A stretch of 45,737 nt of DNA from Prevotella sp. CAG:1092 (GTDB lineage: Bacteria > Bacteroidota > Bacteroidia > Bacteroidales > Bacteroidaceae): assembly GCA_000436915.1 (NCBI GenBank), contig HF994194.1:13025-58761 (forward strand), given 5' to 3'. Below are positions 35,600 to 44,943 of this stretch, piece by piece (position 1 is the stretch's first letter; every line of letters starts with the position of its first letter). The notes below the pieces were generated by a model. That model searched no databases. It saw only the letters and a list, made by a program, of their open reading frames with translations, and was not told where the DNA came from. A program made the translations under genes and the position numbers.

Positions 35600-37509
35600 A
35601 ATATATTTTACAACAGACTAATGCCATCCGTAGTAGAAAGACGATTTCAGTCGATGAAATAAAGATTCACAATATTTCGGATGAAAGTGAACGTGACAAG
35701 CTATTGGTTATCTGTCATTACAAAGAAAATGAAAATTTATCTGATGGAATGAAGATATTTACCGTAAATAGTCTATTTCTTAAGAACGATGAAAAGGCGT
35801 ATAAAAATAATTCTCATTATGAATTTAATGAGGAAATAACGTTACTGAATAACAACACGGAGGAAAATACCTTTAGTTTCTTGATTAATTCTTACATTCC
35901 TTTATCTCTTGAGACTGCATCATTTAATATTATCGATAAAAAGAAATATCTTTATTTTTATTTTAAGGAAAGCCATTATTTCAATAGAACCAAATTAAAT
36001 GGTGACGATATTGAAAAGGAAAAAGACCGTTTTCTTATTTACATAAGATTTTCTGATGGATATCAAATAATAGATATGCCTTTAAGATGCCAATATGTGA
36101 CAAATTCGATATTAAGGTGTGACATTGATGAATGTAAAAAAGAATTAAACGATACGATTGAAGAAATCAGGAAAAGAAATGATTTTTTCAATCCGATAAC
36201 AGAGAACAATTGGGAAAACTTATTCAAGTCTCTTTTTCATACGGAATTTGTCGATTTAACTACTGATACTATTGCGGATATTCGTAATATCAAGATTAAT
36301 CGAGATAATTTTTTGTATACGGACAGTAATTTATATCATGATGAAAATGCAACTACAATAAATACGACGTTTTATCGAGATTTGTCTCTATTTACTTTAA
36401 ATATTCCGTTTTCTAATGATATACAGACGGATATATATCAAGAAAGTAATATCGAAGAACGTTTTGCCGAGAAAGAAAAAAGTAAGAGCATTAATGATTT
36501 CATCGATATGGAAAAAGATGTTTATTATCCTGTATATGAATATATAAAAGGTGAGAATATCGAAATGTCTTTTTTACGGAAAATAGTCTTTAATTTACAT
36601 TTTAGACGGCGCAACAATAACGAAGAATGGGTAACAGATAATGATAGTTATTGGAACGGAATTAATCTTGTCGCCGATGTCGATGGAAATCGTATAAGTG
36701 ATGATTATTTCGTCTATAGTAATAAATCCGAGCAATCGGATCTGTTAGGTTATTTAGGATTTACGAACGGAGATGTAAAATATCGTAAGAACAGGTTAAA
36801 GAAATCTTTTTTACGTCTATCATTCTATGATTCGGATAATCCGTCTTCGCAAAATTTATTAGGTTATTATACGGTGTTCTACAATATAAATGACGCATCA
36901 GCTAAATTGCTGAAACATTATGAAGACGACAATAGTAACGAGTATTTCAGTTTGCAAGAAAAAAACGGTAAGTACGAAAAAGTGGAAGCCGACGGTATTC
37001 GAGTAAATACTGAACCTTTAATTAAAAATCCGTCTAACGACCTCGAAGATTTAAGATTAAGCTCTCAATTTGTTGTATCAGATAAATATACGGCCGACAG
37101 TACGAGCGAAGGATTTTACTTATACTTATGGAAGGACGGTAATAAAGGTGTAATACCCGAAACACTTTATATGAAGGTGGAATTTAACCACGCTGGTTAT
37201 GGACGAAACATACCTTTTATGATGCCTTTCTATGACATCAAAAAACATCCAAACGGAGAAGGTAAAATCAAGTCGTTAGATGAAATAGTTAAAGACTTTG
37301 AAGGTAAAGGGGAAGATGCCCCTTATGGTATAAGACAATATCTGAAATATTCATATGTCAGATGGAAATATAGATACGATAAAGATACTCGTAAACACAT
37401 CTATTATCTCGATAGGGACACCTACGGTAATTACGACGATAATATTGATGATGATGATAAAATATTGAAAATAAACTTGTATGAAGCGAAAATATCGCCT
37501 AATAGTTAA
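35593..37509 (+). CDS. Baseplate/tail structural protein, unknown
   Basis: A 638-residue protein whose ATG overlaps the end of the preceding gene (ATG 35593, previous stop 35597-35599), suggesting translational coupling. Likely beta-rich. A charged helical stretch at about 180-200 ('ELNDTIEEIRKRNDFFN') breaks two beta-rich halves. No family recognised, no signal or membrane segment. The two proteins probably act in the same structure. It ends 5 bases before the next gene. Confidence 0.6.
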   Translation: MLKYILQQTNAIRSRKTISVDEIKIHNISDESERDKLLVICHYKENENLSDGMKIFTVNSLFLKNDEKAYKNNSHYEFNEEITLLNNNTEENTFSFLINSYIPLSLETASFNIIDKKKYLYFYFKESHYFNRTKLNGDDIEKEKDRFLIYIRFSDGYQIIDMPLRCQYVTNSILRCDIDECKKELNDTIEEIRKRNDFFNPITENNWENLFKSLFHTEFVDLTTDTIADIRNIKINRDNFLYTDSNLYHDENATTINTTFYRDLSLFTLNIPFSNDIQTDIYQESNIEERFAEKEKSKSINDFIDMEKDVYYPVYEYIKGENIEMSFLRKIVFNLHFRRRNNNEEWVTDNDSYWNGINLVADVDGNRISDDYFVYSNKSEQSDLLGYLGFTNGDVKYRKNRLKKSFLRLSFYDSDNPSSQNLLGYYTVFYNINDASAKLLKHYEDDNSNEYFSLQEKNGKYEKVEADGIRVNTEPLIKNPSNDLEDLRLSSQFVVSDKYTADSTSEGFYLYLWKDGNKGVIPETLYMKVEFNHAGYGRNIPFMMPFYDIKKHPNGEGKIKSLDEIVKDFEGKGEDAPYGIRQYLKYSYVRWKYRYDKDTRKHIYYLDRDTYGNYDDNIDDDDKILKINLYEAKISPNS

Positions 37510-37514
37510 TTACT

Positions 37515-39320
37515 ATGAAAAAATATAATTTCGTTACGAACCGTGAATCAATGATTTCACGTCTGCCTTCGTTGTTCCCATATCTTGAATGGGATGAAAA
37601 CGGTATTTGTAAATTACATCCATCGACCGATAGTATAAATGGTTCTTATGGAAAAATTGTGCCCAATATGAATGTCCCCGTTAAACGTCCTTTCCAGTCC
37701 ACACCCGGTAACGATGAACCTCAATTATCGGCAAATATTGGGGTGCTACCTGATAAACCGATTCAAGTGACAAAGAATTATTCCTATAATGATTTAATGG
37801 AACTTTATTATAAAGGCACCGATGACACAATTGTTTCGTTCGTTGAAACTGCCATCGGTAAGATAACCATTGATAAGACTGAATTCGACGATAATTGTGA
37901 CTTAGTGCCCGATTTCGTATATCTGGCGACCGTAAAAGAATTATATTTTATTTATCTAAGGATGCAAAAACGTTGTCTCTATTACGACACTATAGGTAAA
38001 AGTGATAGTAATATGTGCTGCTATTGTGAACGGTATAAACGGATGGGTGGGGATAAGATGTTAGAAAAATTAGGAGAATTAACGAAAAAGGCACAGTCAA
38101 TCGCCGAAGAGTATTTAGGCTATGCGAATGAACGTTTAACAATAAAATATAACATACCCCTCAGTCAATCAATTGATGATCTGGGTATTCTTAGCACCCG
38201 TATTGAAAAATGGGTACCAGGTAAAGAATACTATAAGGGAGATGTTGTATTGTATAATGATGATATATATGAATGTAATTTTTCGTCAGTTGTTAAAGGT
38301 CATTATAATGAAGACACGGAGAAAATCGAATTCGAGCCGTTAAAATGGAAGAAAAATAAGTTTATTTGTAATAGTAGTCAGTCCGAATATGACTGTAATA
38401 ATATAGATGATAGTCGTAAGATACAAGGTTTTACTGACAGTAAATTAACTTCATTAAGAAGGTATGTCGAATATATGAACGCTTTTGATGAAACTGAAAG
38501 CCCTTCTTACGGTGAAGACTGGTTGTTTTATTATCGGAAGGGTTATGTCGCTAATTATAGAACGGTTAACGACCTTTACGGCAATATTGGACGTTTTAAT
38601 AATCCGAATTATGATGATGTAAAAGGTGAAGAACCTAAAACCCATATAGGAGATTTTGTGACAGACCTAAAGGCATACGGAGATGTAATGGATGATATTT
38701 TTTACGACACCGAGAAACATACCATAAGTTTTGTATATTACATAGATTGTCATTTAAAAGCAAAATTCCAAAAAACAATAGTCGACGATGACGGTAATAA
38801 TAAGTATTTATTTTCCGATTTCAAAAGAGACGAGAACGACACTCATGGTGTTAAATATATTGATGAGTACTATTATCAAGATGGTAGTGATATAGATACA
38901 TTGATAAAAAAAGGTGAATTTAATGATTATGTTACAGGATTTAAACAAGATGGTACGCCTTATGTATTATCAGGACAATTTAATTTATTTACTAAATTCG
39001 AATTTAGTACCTTATCATCAATGTTTGATTATAAAATTAACATCAATAATGAAGACGGTAACATACAGTCAGTATTAAGTAAATTCGAGGCCTCGACGGC
39101 ATTTAATAAAAATGATGAAGATGTTATCGATGTACCGATAGTTAGGTACGATTATTTAAATGGCATTACCTATGCACCGACTGAGGATATCGATGTATAT
39201 ATAAATCGTGGAAATACAGCAGCATTTGAAAAACATCTTAATTTTGCTGGAATTAAAGATCTCGAAGATATGGAGAATTTTAAGAATGGTGGATTCTTCG
39301 AAATGCATCAAGATTCTTGA
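37515..39320 (+). CDS. Tail protein with CBM5/12-like module
   Basis: A 601-residue protein. A segment at residues 233-278 reads 'WVPGKEYYKGDVVLYNDDIY', and ends with 'LKWKKN'. This is the pattern of carbohydrate-binding modules of the CBM5/12 (chitinase C-type) fold: W-x-P/G-x-x-Y-x-x-G-D-x-V-x-Y-x-x-x-x-Y, with a closing tryptophan. Such modules occur in phage tail proteins and bind surface glycans. The preceding part has a cysteine cluster ('MCCYCERYK', near 166-174) and a coiled-coil-like helix. The C-terminus is beta-rich. It lies in the run of probable tail genes, so host-surface binding by the baseplate is a reasonable inference. Confidence 0.6.
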   Translation: MKKYNFVTNRESMISRLPSLFPYLEWDENGICKLHPSTDSINGSYGKIVPNMNVPVKRPFQSTPGNDEPQLSANIGVLPDKPIQVTKNYSYNDLMELYYKGTDDTIVSFVETAIGKITIDKTEFDDNCDLVPDFVYLATVKELYFIYLRMQKRCLYYDTIGKSDSNMCCYCERYKRMGGDKMLEKLGELTKKAQSIAEEYLGYANERLTIKYNIPLSQSIDDLGILSTRIEKWVPGKEYYKGDVVLYNDDIYECNFSSVVKGHYNEDTEKIEFEPLKWKKNKFICNSSQSEYDCNNIDDSRKIQGFTDSKLTSLRRYVEYMNAFDETESPSYGEDWLFYYRKGYVANYRTVNDLYGNIGRFNNPNYDDVKGEEPKTHIGDFVTDLKAYGDVMDDIFYDTEKHTISFVYYIDCHLKAKFQKTIVDDDGNNKYLFSDFKRDENDTHGVKYIDEYYYQDGSDIDTLIKKGEFNDYVTGFKQDGTPYVLSGQFNLFTKFEFSTLSSMFDYKININNEDGNIQSVLSKFEASTAFNKNDEDVIDVPIVRYDYLNGITYAPTEDIDVYINRGNTAAFEKHLNFAGIKDLEDMENFKNGGFFEMHQDS

Positions 39321-39371
39321 AATTAACGATTAACATTATTTATTATTATAAAGGTTAATAAAAAAAAAATA

Positions 39372-40262
39372 ATGAATAATACATACGGAATCGTCAGACC
39401 TTCTACGTTAGATGTGTCTAAGGATGTCGAAATATGGTATAATTATCGACCGAATCGTAATACCGAAGGTAGTGGTAATTTTGAAAAAATTGATGATGTG
39501 TCATCAATTTTAGAAGCGTCGAAAATTGATCGGAAACAGATATTAAATGGAATGTTTAACTTATCATTACCTGCATCTATTTTCGGTCGAATCGGTATAT
39601 ATACAATATACATAAGACCTAAAGAAATCGAAGCAACAATTAACGATGTCGGTGCTCTTGCTGCATATCCTGATATCCGTGGAATTGTGGTAAATCTGAA
39701 TGATGTCGATGATAATAATAGATTGTTATTCAGTAGTGATAATTTAACTGGCTATCGTGTCGAATATTTTGATGACAAAAATCAACGACAGGATTACTAT
39801 CGTCTTATAACAAGCAGTAATTTATGTGAACCAATTTCACAGAATTTAACGTCGTCTAATATGAACTCCAATGGTTATCGTTACAATGAGAGCGGTTCAT
39901 TATCCTTTATAACATTGACTCCGAGTACATCGCCCGGCTTTAAGCCTAATGCGAATCCCTACATTGGTAGTCCCAGTCAAAAAATTGTCATTACTAATAC
40001 CAAATTCGATCCCGTGTGTCTTGAAATCGAGATGGTAGCTCATGATATTGAAAGCATATGGACAACGTTAAACGGTAATACAATACGTAGTCTCGATAAT
40101 GGTATCGTGACGGTATACAATGATAAAGGTGAAATATTTACTCAGCACGAATTCTATACATTGAAGGACAATTATAATCATACGGATAAATATGAAGTAA
40201 AAAAAGATAGAGAAGGTAATATCAGTTACAACGATGATAGTGATGAAATTTTTAATAATTAA
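39372..40262 (+). CDS. Baseplate/tail structural protein, unknown
   Basis: A 296-residue protein, not recognised. Beta-rich, with N/S-rich loops ('TSSNMNSNGYRYNESGSLSF'), and no signal peptide or membrane segment. Its leader holds a run of ten A residues (39360-39369) right before the ATG, in place of a Shine-Dalgarno. It lies between a CBM-like protein and a gpI-like protein, so a baseplate or fibre-attachment role is likely by context only. The 51-base gap upstream may hold a promoter (CTTGA at 39316, TATTATTA at 39341), but both boxes are poor. Confidence 0.6.
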   Translation: MNNTYGIVRPSTLDVSKDVEIWYNYRPNRNTEGSGNFEKIDDVSSILEASKIDRKQILNGMFNLSLPASIFGRIGIYTIYIRPKEIEATINDVGALAAYPDIRGIVVNLNDVDDNNRLLFSSDNLTGYRVEYFDDKNQRQDYYRLITSSNLCEPISQNLTSSNMNSNGYRYNESGSLSFITLTPSTSPGFKPNANPYIGSPSQKIVITNTKFDPVCLEIEMVAHDIESIWTTLNGNTIRSLDNGIVTVYNDKGEIFTQHEFYTLKDNYNHTDKYEVKKDREGNISYNDDSDEIFNN

Positions 40263-40278
40263 CAATTTCTTTTGAAGA

Positions 40279-42783
40279 ATGTCTAAATATACAAAATATC
40301 ATAGTAACTATATTTTAAGAAAAAAGCATCAAAATACTAATAAGGGGCCAATCTATGAAAGAGATTGGGTAACTATTGGTAATCGCAATACTGTCGGGGC
40401 AGGTAAAACATTGTATTATACCAACGGCAACTTTGTATTCACGAGAAACAATGTCGAAAGTTATCCTAATAAGCATAAATTATCGACATCTGAAAACGTA
40501 TGGCGTTACGAAGATGTAGAGAAGTCATCTGATAGTAGCAGTAAAATAAAAATCCTTGAAAAGTGTAATGATATCCGTGATTATGTATATTACGGTTCTT
40601 GTGTTGATTTGATAACGTCGTCGATCGAAAATATTATTAGCCAATTTCCAGGAGCAATTTTTACTACGGAACAAAGATTAGAAATACCTCCAAAAGAAGC
40701 CGATGGTGATTTTATATCTTTAGAAAATGAGTTTTTAATTGATAATCCTTTCGGTATCGACCTGTATCATGACAGTTTATCTGTCGTCGATGTGGATAAT
40801 CCGTTGAGATGGTTGACGATTACTAAAGATGATTATACAATTAACGGTCAAGATATCAATACTTATGTCATATCGACATATTTCGATGAAAATTATTGTC
40901 TCGAAAACGAACAGTGGGATTATCGTTACTGGAATAATAATAAGATGTCACATATTATCGAGATTACCATTAACGGTACTTTCATTTTAAAAGGCTATAG
41001 AATTGAAGATGACATCGTTTTTACTACGAATACGGATAATATGATAATTAAGCCGAAGGAAGAAATTATCGAGGCATATTTCAATGGGCTTGATGGTTTC
41101 GAAAAAATATTATTGAATCGAAACACCAAACCGTTATACACGAATTATTTTATAACCCCGGTGGAAGGAAAGTTATCTTATTATTACGTTAGTAAGACAT
41201 ACACTTGGCCTTCAGTCGATTATTGTATCGATATCGATTCGTCTAATTACGAAGAGTTTATTGATAAAATCTATAAATTGGGAACGATGTTAGACGAATT
41301 ATGGACTGATAATATATATCGTAATATGACCCATGAGGCGATTAAAAACTTCGACTGGACTTATACTAAGGAATACGACGACGATGTGACGGAAGAAAAT
41401 ATACAAGGTGGCGAAAGGATGAAATCAATACTTCATTATTGTGGCAGAGTATTTGACAACATAAAACGTTACGCAGACGGTATCAAGAGCACTAACCGTA
41501 TAACTTACGATGGAAATTCGAATTTACCTTCATCGGAACTTACTGAACAGACCGATAAAGACGGATGGGATACTGCATCTATAATTCCATTTATCAAAGG
41601 TCAGGATGTAAATGCCGTCACAATTGATAATGATTTTCTAAATAGTCAAAATATAAAATGGTTTCCGAATGAAGTACCTTCGGTAAGGAATATTACTGAT
41701 TTTGACAATGACTTTATCCGTCGCTTACATTTATCATCGAAATACATTTTTAAAAATAAGGGTACTTTAAATTCAATTAGGATGATACTGGCACTATTTG
41801 GACTCGATGAGGGAAAAACAGATGCCAACGCAGTATCGATGAAAGAATATCTTTATAAAATTGGAAATATCAATAAAGAGACAACAAAGAGGATTCAAGA
41901 ATTGAATTCTCGTCGAGACATAACAATCAACTACGACGAGGATGATCCATATTGGGGCATTCCCGTAAAAGAAATGACTTTTTCGGATGGCAACTTTGCA
42001 GTACCTTATTTTACAACGAACGACAAGGAAAGTTTCTATTTCCAATCGAAGGGCGGTTGGGGTAAATATATCGATGATGACTTTGATAAAGTTACCTTAA
42101 ATAGCATTGATTATAGTGAAACTTTGTCTTATCTGAGAATGTGTGCGAATGTTCAAAGTTTATTTGATATACGGCAAAATGACATTAAGGAAAAGGATAT
42201 ATGTTACGTTTTCAATTTGTCTGATTACGTCGATGTTACAGGAGACGAAGATATATATGTATACGACGAAGATAATAAAATCGTGGGTGAAAAAATATCT
42301 CATTTTTTCGTTGCTGAAACGGATGGCTTTAAATTTTCTTGGAAGAATGTAAAGAAAGGGACGAATGACGAAATAGCGCAAAAGGCGAAATATTTAGAAG
42401 ATATTGTTACTAAATTAACAGGTAATAATCCACACGTCGGTTATGGTAATTATGATTGTGGTATAGATTTTATCGAGAATATGGTATGTCCATTTAAGAA
42501 TATTAAAAGAATATCATCAGAAGGACTAAGTGATCAAGAATTAGATGAACGAATATTCACTTATAAGACCGTCGTAACAAAAACACCTGACGACAAGATA
42601 AAGAAACTATTTAAAACACATAAGGCTGAAGATGGCTACTATATTAACAGTAAAATCTTAGTACTTAAAAATAATATCGGTGCCGATAATAAATTATATA
42701 AGGATTATTTTAGACAAACTATTCTTCCTTATATTATGCAAGTAATACCTTCGACAACGATACTGATTTTAGAAAAATTTTAA
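40279..42783 (+). CDS. Baseplate wedge protein with gpI/gp7-like segment
   Basis: An 834-residue protein. Around residues 480-510 it reads 'FIRRLHLSSKYIFKNKGTLN' followed by 'SIRMILALFGL'. This resembles the core of P2 tail protein I, where a 'KGT' and a hydrophobic helix ending in G-L are typical. gpI and its T4 counterpart gp7 sit on gp6/J to complete the wedge. T4 gp7 is 1032 residues, so the length is plausible. The N-terminus is basic, then 'ERDWVTIGNRNTVGAGKTLY'; 'YYGSCVDLI' near 110 is another conserved-looking part. Best guess is the gp7-equivalent of this baseplate; confidence is moderate because only one motif supports it. Confidence 0.6.
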   Translation: MSKYTKYHSNYILRKKHQNTNKGPIYERDWVTIGNRNTVGAGKTLYYTNGNFVFTRNNVESYPNKHKLSTSENVWRYEDVEKSSDSSSKIKILEKCNDIRDYVYYGSCVDLITSSIENIISQFPGAIFTTEQRLEIPPKEADGDFISLENEFLIDNPFGIDLYHDSLSVVDVDNPLRWLTITKDDYTINGQDINTYVISTYFDENYCLENEQWDYRYWNNNKMSHIIEITINGTFILKGYRIEDDIVFTTNTDNMIIKPKEEIIEAYFNGLDGFEKILLNRNTKPLYTNYFITPVEGKLSYYYVSKTYTWPSVDYCIDIDSSNYEEFIDKIYKLGTMLDELWTDNIYRNMTHEAIKNFDWTYTKEYDDDVTEENIQGGERMKSILHYCGRVFDNIKRYADGIKSTNRITYDGNSNLPSSELTEQTDKDGWDTASIIPFIKGQDVNAVTIDNDFLNSQNIKWFPNEVPSVRNITDFDNDFIRRLHLSSKYIFKNKGTLNSIRMILALFGLDEGKTDANAVSMKEYLYKIGNINKETTKRIQELNSRRDITINYDEDDPYWGIPVKEMTFSDGNFAVPYFTTNDKESFYFQSKGGWGKYIDDDFDKVTLNSIDYSETLSYLRMCANVQSLFDIRQNDIKEKDICYVFNLSDYVDVTGDEDIYVYDEDNKIVGEKISHFFVAETDGFKFSWKNVKKGTNDEIAQKAKYLEDIVTKLTGNNPHVGYGNYDCGIDFIENMVCPFKNIKRISSEGLSDQELDERIFTYKTVVTKTPDDKIKKLFKTHKAEDGYYINSKILVLKNNIGADNKLYKDYFRQTILPYIMQVIPSTTILILEKF

Positions 42784-42784
42784 C

Positions 42785-44044
42785 ATGGAAGATTTACATT
42801 ATACATTAGATGGTAGTAATAAAATTCTTGTCTTTAGCAATAAGATAGAACATAGGACAATTATCTTTGATGATTGTCTTGACTTTGTTTATGAATATAC
42901 TGAAGGATTTTTTAAATTCTCCAAAGAGGGTAATTGGTTGGAAATTATTACGACACCTAATGACTCGATGGAAGAACGGAGTATCGATATCAGGATTGAA
43001 AAAAAAGATGACAGTAGTCGTTTTCTTTATTTATCTATTATACAACAGGGTAATAGTTATGATTTATCACTAAATCCGACTGTAATAAAAGAGATGTCCC
43101 CAAATATAGATAATCAAATTAAATATACGATTGATATTCGGGTCAAAGGTGGTAGCGAACGATGTTATGTTAAAGATATTAAACGTTTTGTGAAGATATC
43201 ATCAATCTCTGACGATTTTATTGTAAGAGACGATTATGATAATGCTTTGGTAGTCAATATTAATTTTAATGGACAAAATGGTGAAGGTATAATGGAAATT
43301 ACGAATATGGGACGGCTGTCAGATGATACCCAATATTATGATATCATAGTTGCTCATTCTGAGATGCCTTCGGTCACAAAGACTATAAGATTGTCGTACA
43401 AAGACGACAAAAATGACTTTTCGGTTGAAACAAAGAAACTGTCTTTTAATTCATATGGTTATAGTGTTAACGATGACGGCATTATTTATTTAAAAAATAA
43501 TGTGGATGGTAAAATTGAACCGATCGACACTGACGAAGAATGGTTGTATCTTGAATATGGTTATAATAGTATCAAGGTGTTTACCGATATTAATGATAGT
43601 TTATCCGAACGTAAGACAGAACTGTCAATTGGTGGTAAGACCGTGGAAATAGTTCAAAATGGTATGCCTCAGCCCGTAAAAGAAGAAATTAATGAAATTC
43701 CGGAGCCGACAATAATAGAACATCCATCAATCGAACCAATAGAAATTAATGGCGATACGATAAAAGTTGTTACATGGATATACGAAGGTGGTAAATGGTT
43801 GAATAATTCAAGAATCAATATATTTTCTACGACACCTTGGCTTAGTTATAGAATTAACGAAATTGTCGATAATAATGGTAAAATATATCATTTGGCAAAA
43901 ATTAAGTTAGAACCAAATATGTTTAGTCTGAAAAGAATGTGTGAAATAACTATCACCAACGCCGAAAAATCGGACAAAGAATTATCTTATACAATAATAC
44001 AGGATGGATATCCTAACGATACAATGCAAATAACGATGGGCTAA
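42785..44044 (+). CDS. Tail protein with BACON-like repeats
   Basis: A 419-residue protein starting one base after the preceding stop. Three segments share the BACON pattern of an opening tryptophan and a closing hydrophobic-hydrophobic-Q-x-G: W51-L to IIQQG (86-90), W at about 253 to IVQNG (289-293), and W at about 352 to IIQDG (404-408). The stretch 95-200 may be a fourth, degenerate copy. BACON domains are typical of Bacteroidota glycan-binding proteins and occur in crAss-like phage tail proteins, where mucin or host-glycan attachment has been proposed. As the last gene of the tail block, it may be the outermost fibre or adhesin. Its stop overlaps the convergent nuclease gene by 4 bases. 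Confidence 0.65.
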   Translation: MEDLHYTLDGSNKILVFSNKIEHRTIIFDDCLDFVYEYTEGFFKFSKEGNWLEIITTPNDSMEERSIDIRIEKKDDSSRFLYLSIIQQGNSYDLSLNPTVIKEMSPNIDNQIKYTIDIRVKGGSERCYVKDIKRFVKISSISDDFIVRDDYDNALVVNINFNGQNGEGIMEITNMGRLSDDTQYYDIIVAHSEMPSVTKTIRLSYKDDKNDFSVETKKLSFNSYGYSVNDDGIIYLKNNVDGKIEPIDTDEEWLYLEYGYNSIKVFTDINDSLSERKTELSIGGKTVEIVQNGMPQPVKEEINEIPEPTIIEHPSIEPIEINGDTIKVVTWIYEGGKWLNNSRINIFSTTPWLSYRINEIVDNNGKIYHLAKIKLEPNMFSLKRMCEITITNAEKSDKELSYTIIQDGYPNDTMQITMG

Positions 44045-44871
44045 CCGTTGATTAGCCTCTCGTTATTATTTTGTATATCTTCATAGGAAGATATTTTAAA
44101 ATGATATATCTTATATTCATTATCGATATCGAACCTCTTGTAATCTAAAGTTTCAGTATCGAATTCAACAAAGCCATGACCGACAATATTTTCGCCACTA
44201 TTCTGTTGAATTAAAGAACCGCAATATACAATAGGTACGCCTTTTTTATTTATTTCTTGGAATTTATGTATATGACCGGCTATAACACAATCACAATCCT
44301 TGAAATTCCTTTCGTCTACCCCATAGTCAGAAATTCGGCCCATATCGGTAACAGTTCCGACGATATCACCGTGATACAAGCCTATTATTTTATTATCAGG
44401 ATATTCGTCTTTGATGGAAGATATGTCAGAAGGGCATCTAAAGTTGTCGAATATCGAGAATAAGGCAAATGTAATATTATTATCGACAAGACAGCCACTT
44501 TCGTAGTTTAATTCTTTATCAAGATAGGAAATATTGGGGTAGACATCCTTGATTCCGAATGTAGGACTTATCGAGTCTAGACGGTCGAGATTATTTTCAA
44601 GCATATCATGATTTCCCGCGATAATATACGTTTTGCCGATAGCATTAAGATAATTAAGCATCATATGGAATGTTTCTTTTGCCTCATTACTTGTTCGTAT
44701 CTTATTCTGAAATATATCACCGACTACGACAATACGGAATTCATCCTGCGAATAATCTTTGACATGTTTGTATATTTCGGCGATTGATTTCTTCAATATT
44801 TGTGAATAAGGTCTGTTCTCCTCTTTATTCGGTATATGAACATCTGCTATCGCAATTATTTTTTTTATCAT
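44041..44871 (-). CDS. SbcD/Mre11-like nuclease (T4 gp47 type)
   Basis: A 276-residue calcineurin-type phosphoesterase. Metal motifs appear in order: ADVH (D10, H12), VVGDIF (D52), AGNHD (86-89), LYHGD and AGHIH. In T4, gp47 pairs with the ATPase gp46 to resect DNA ends for UvsX-driven recombination. No gp46 partner is in the window; downstream on this strand is only the convergent tail block. It lacks the longer C-terminal capping and partner-binding part of SbcD (about 400 residues in E. coli), but T4 gp47 is also short (339). Its start is divergent from the RuvC-like gene. Confidence 0.88.
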   Translation of the reverse strand: MIKKIIAIADVHIPNKEENRPYSQILKKSIAEIYKHVKDYSQDEFRIVVVGDIFQNKIRTSNEAKETFHMMLNYLNAIGKTYIIAGNHDMLENNLDRLDSISPTFGIKDVYPNISYLDKELNYESGCLVDNNITFALFSIFDNFRCPSDISSIKDEYPDNKIIGLYHGDIVGTVTDMGRISDYGVDERNFKDCDCVIAGHIHKFQEINKKGVPIVYCGSLIQQNSGENIVGHGFVEFDTETLDYKRFDIDNEYKIYHFKISSYEDIQNNNERLING

Positions 44872-44889
44872 ATATTAAGATTTTTACAG

Positions 44890-44921
44890 TTTGACTTTCT
44901 TCGGCAAAGATATTACTTTTA
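44890..44921 (+). promoter_or_regulatory. Promoter candidate for RuvC-like gene
   Basis: TTTG at 44890-44893, 20 bases, TACTTTTA at 44914-44921, which is one base off TAnnTTTG. The expected start near 44928 leaves about 16 bases before the ATG at 44944. Confidence 0.5.
44905..44912 (-). promoter_or_regulatory. Promoter -7 box for the SbcD-like gene
   Basis: On the minus strand this reads TATCTTTG, an exact TAnnTTTG match. No TTTG is found at the -33 position. The expected start near 44898 leaves about 27 bases of leader. The box lies inside the spacer of the opposing promoter, so the two may interfere. Confidence 0.5.
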
Positions 44922-44943
44922 TGTATATTATCTTAACAATTAA

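Noticed and set aside
39360..39369. Run of ten A residues as a slippage or frameshift site
   Set aside because: It lies in the leader before the ATG, not within a gene; probably an A-rich ribosome-binding region.
42143..42381. Overlapping short open frames on both strands in the gpI-like gene
   Set aside because: They are embedded in a long, well-supported gene and show AT-driven composition with no start signals.
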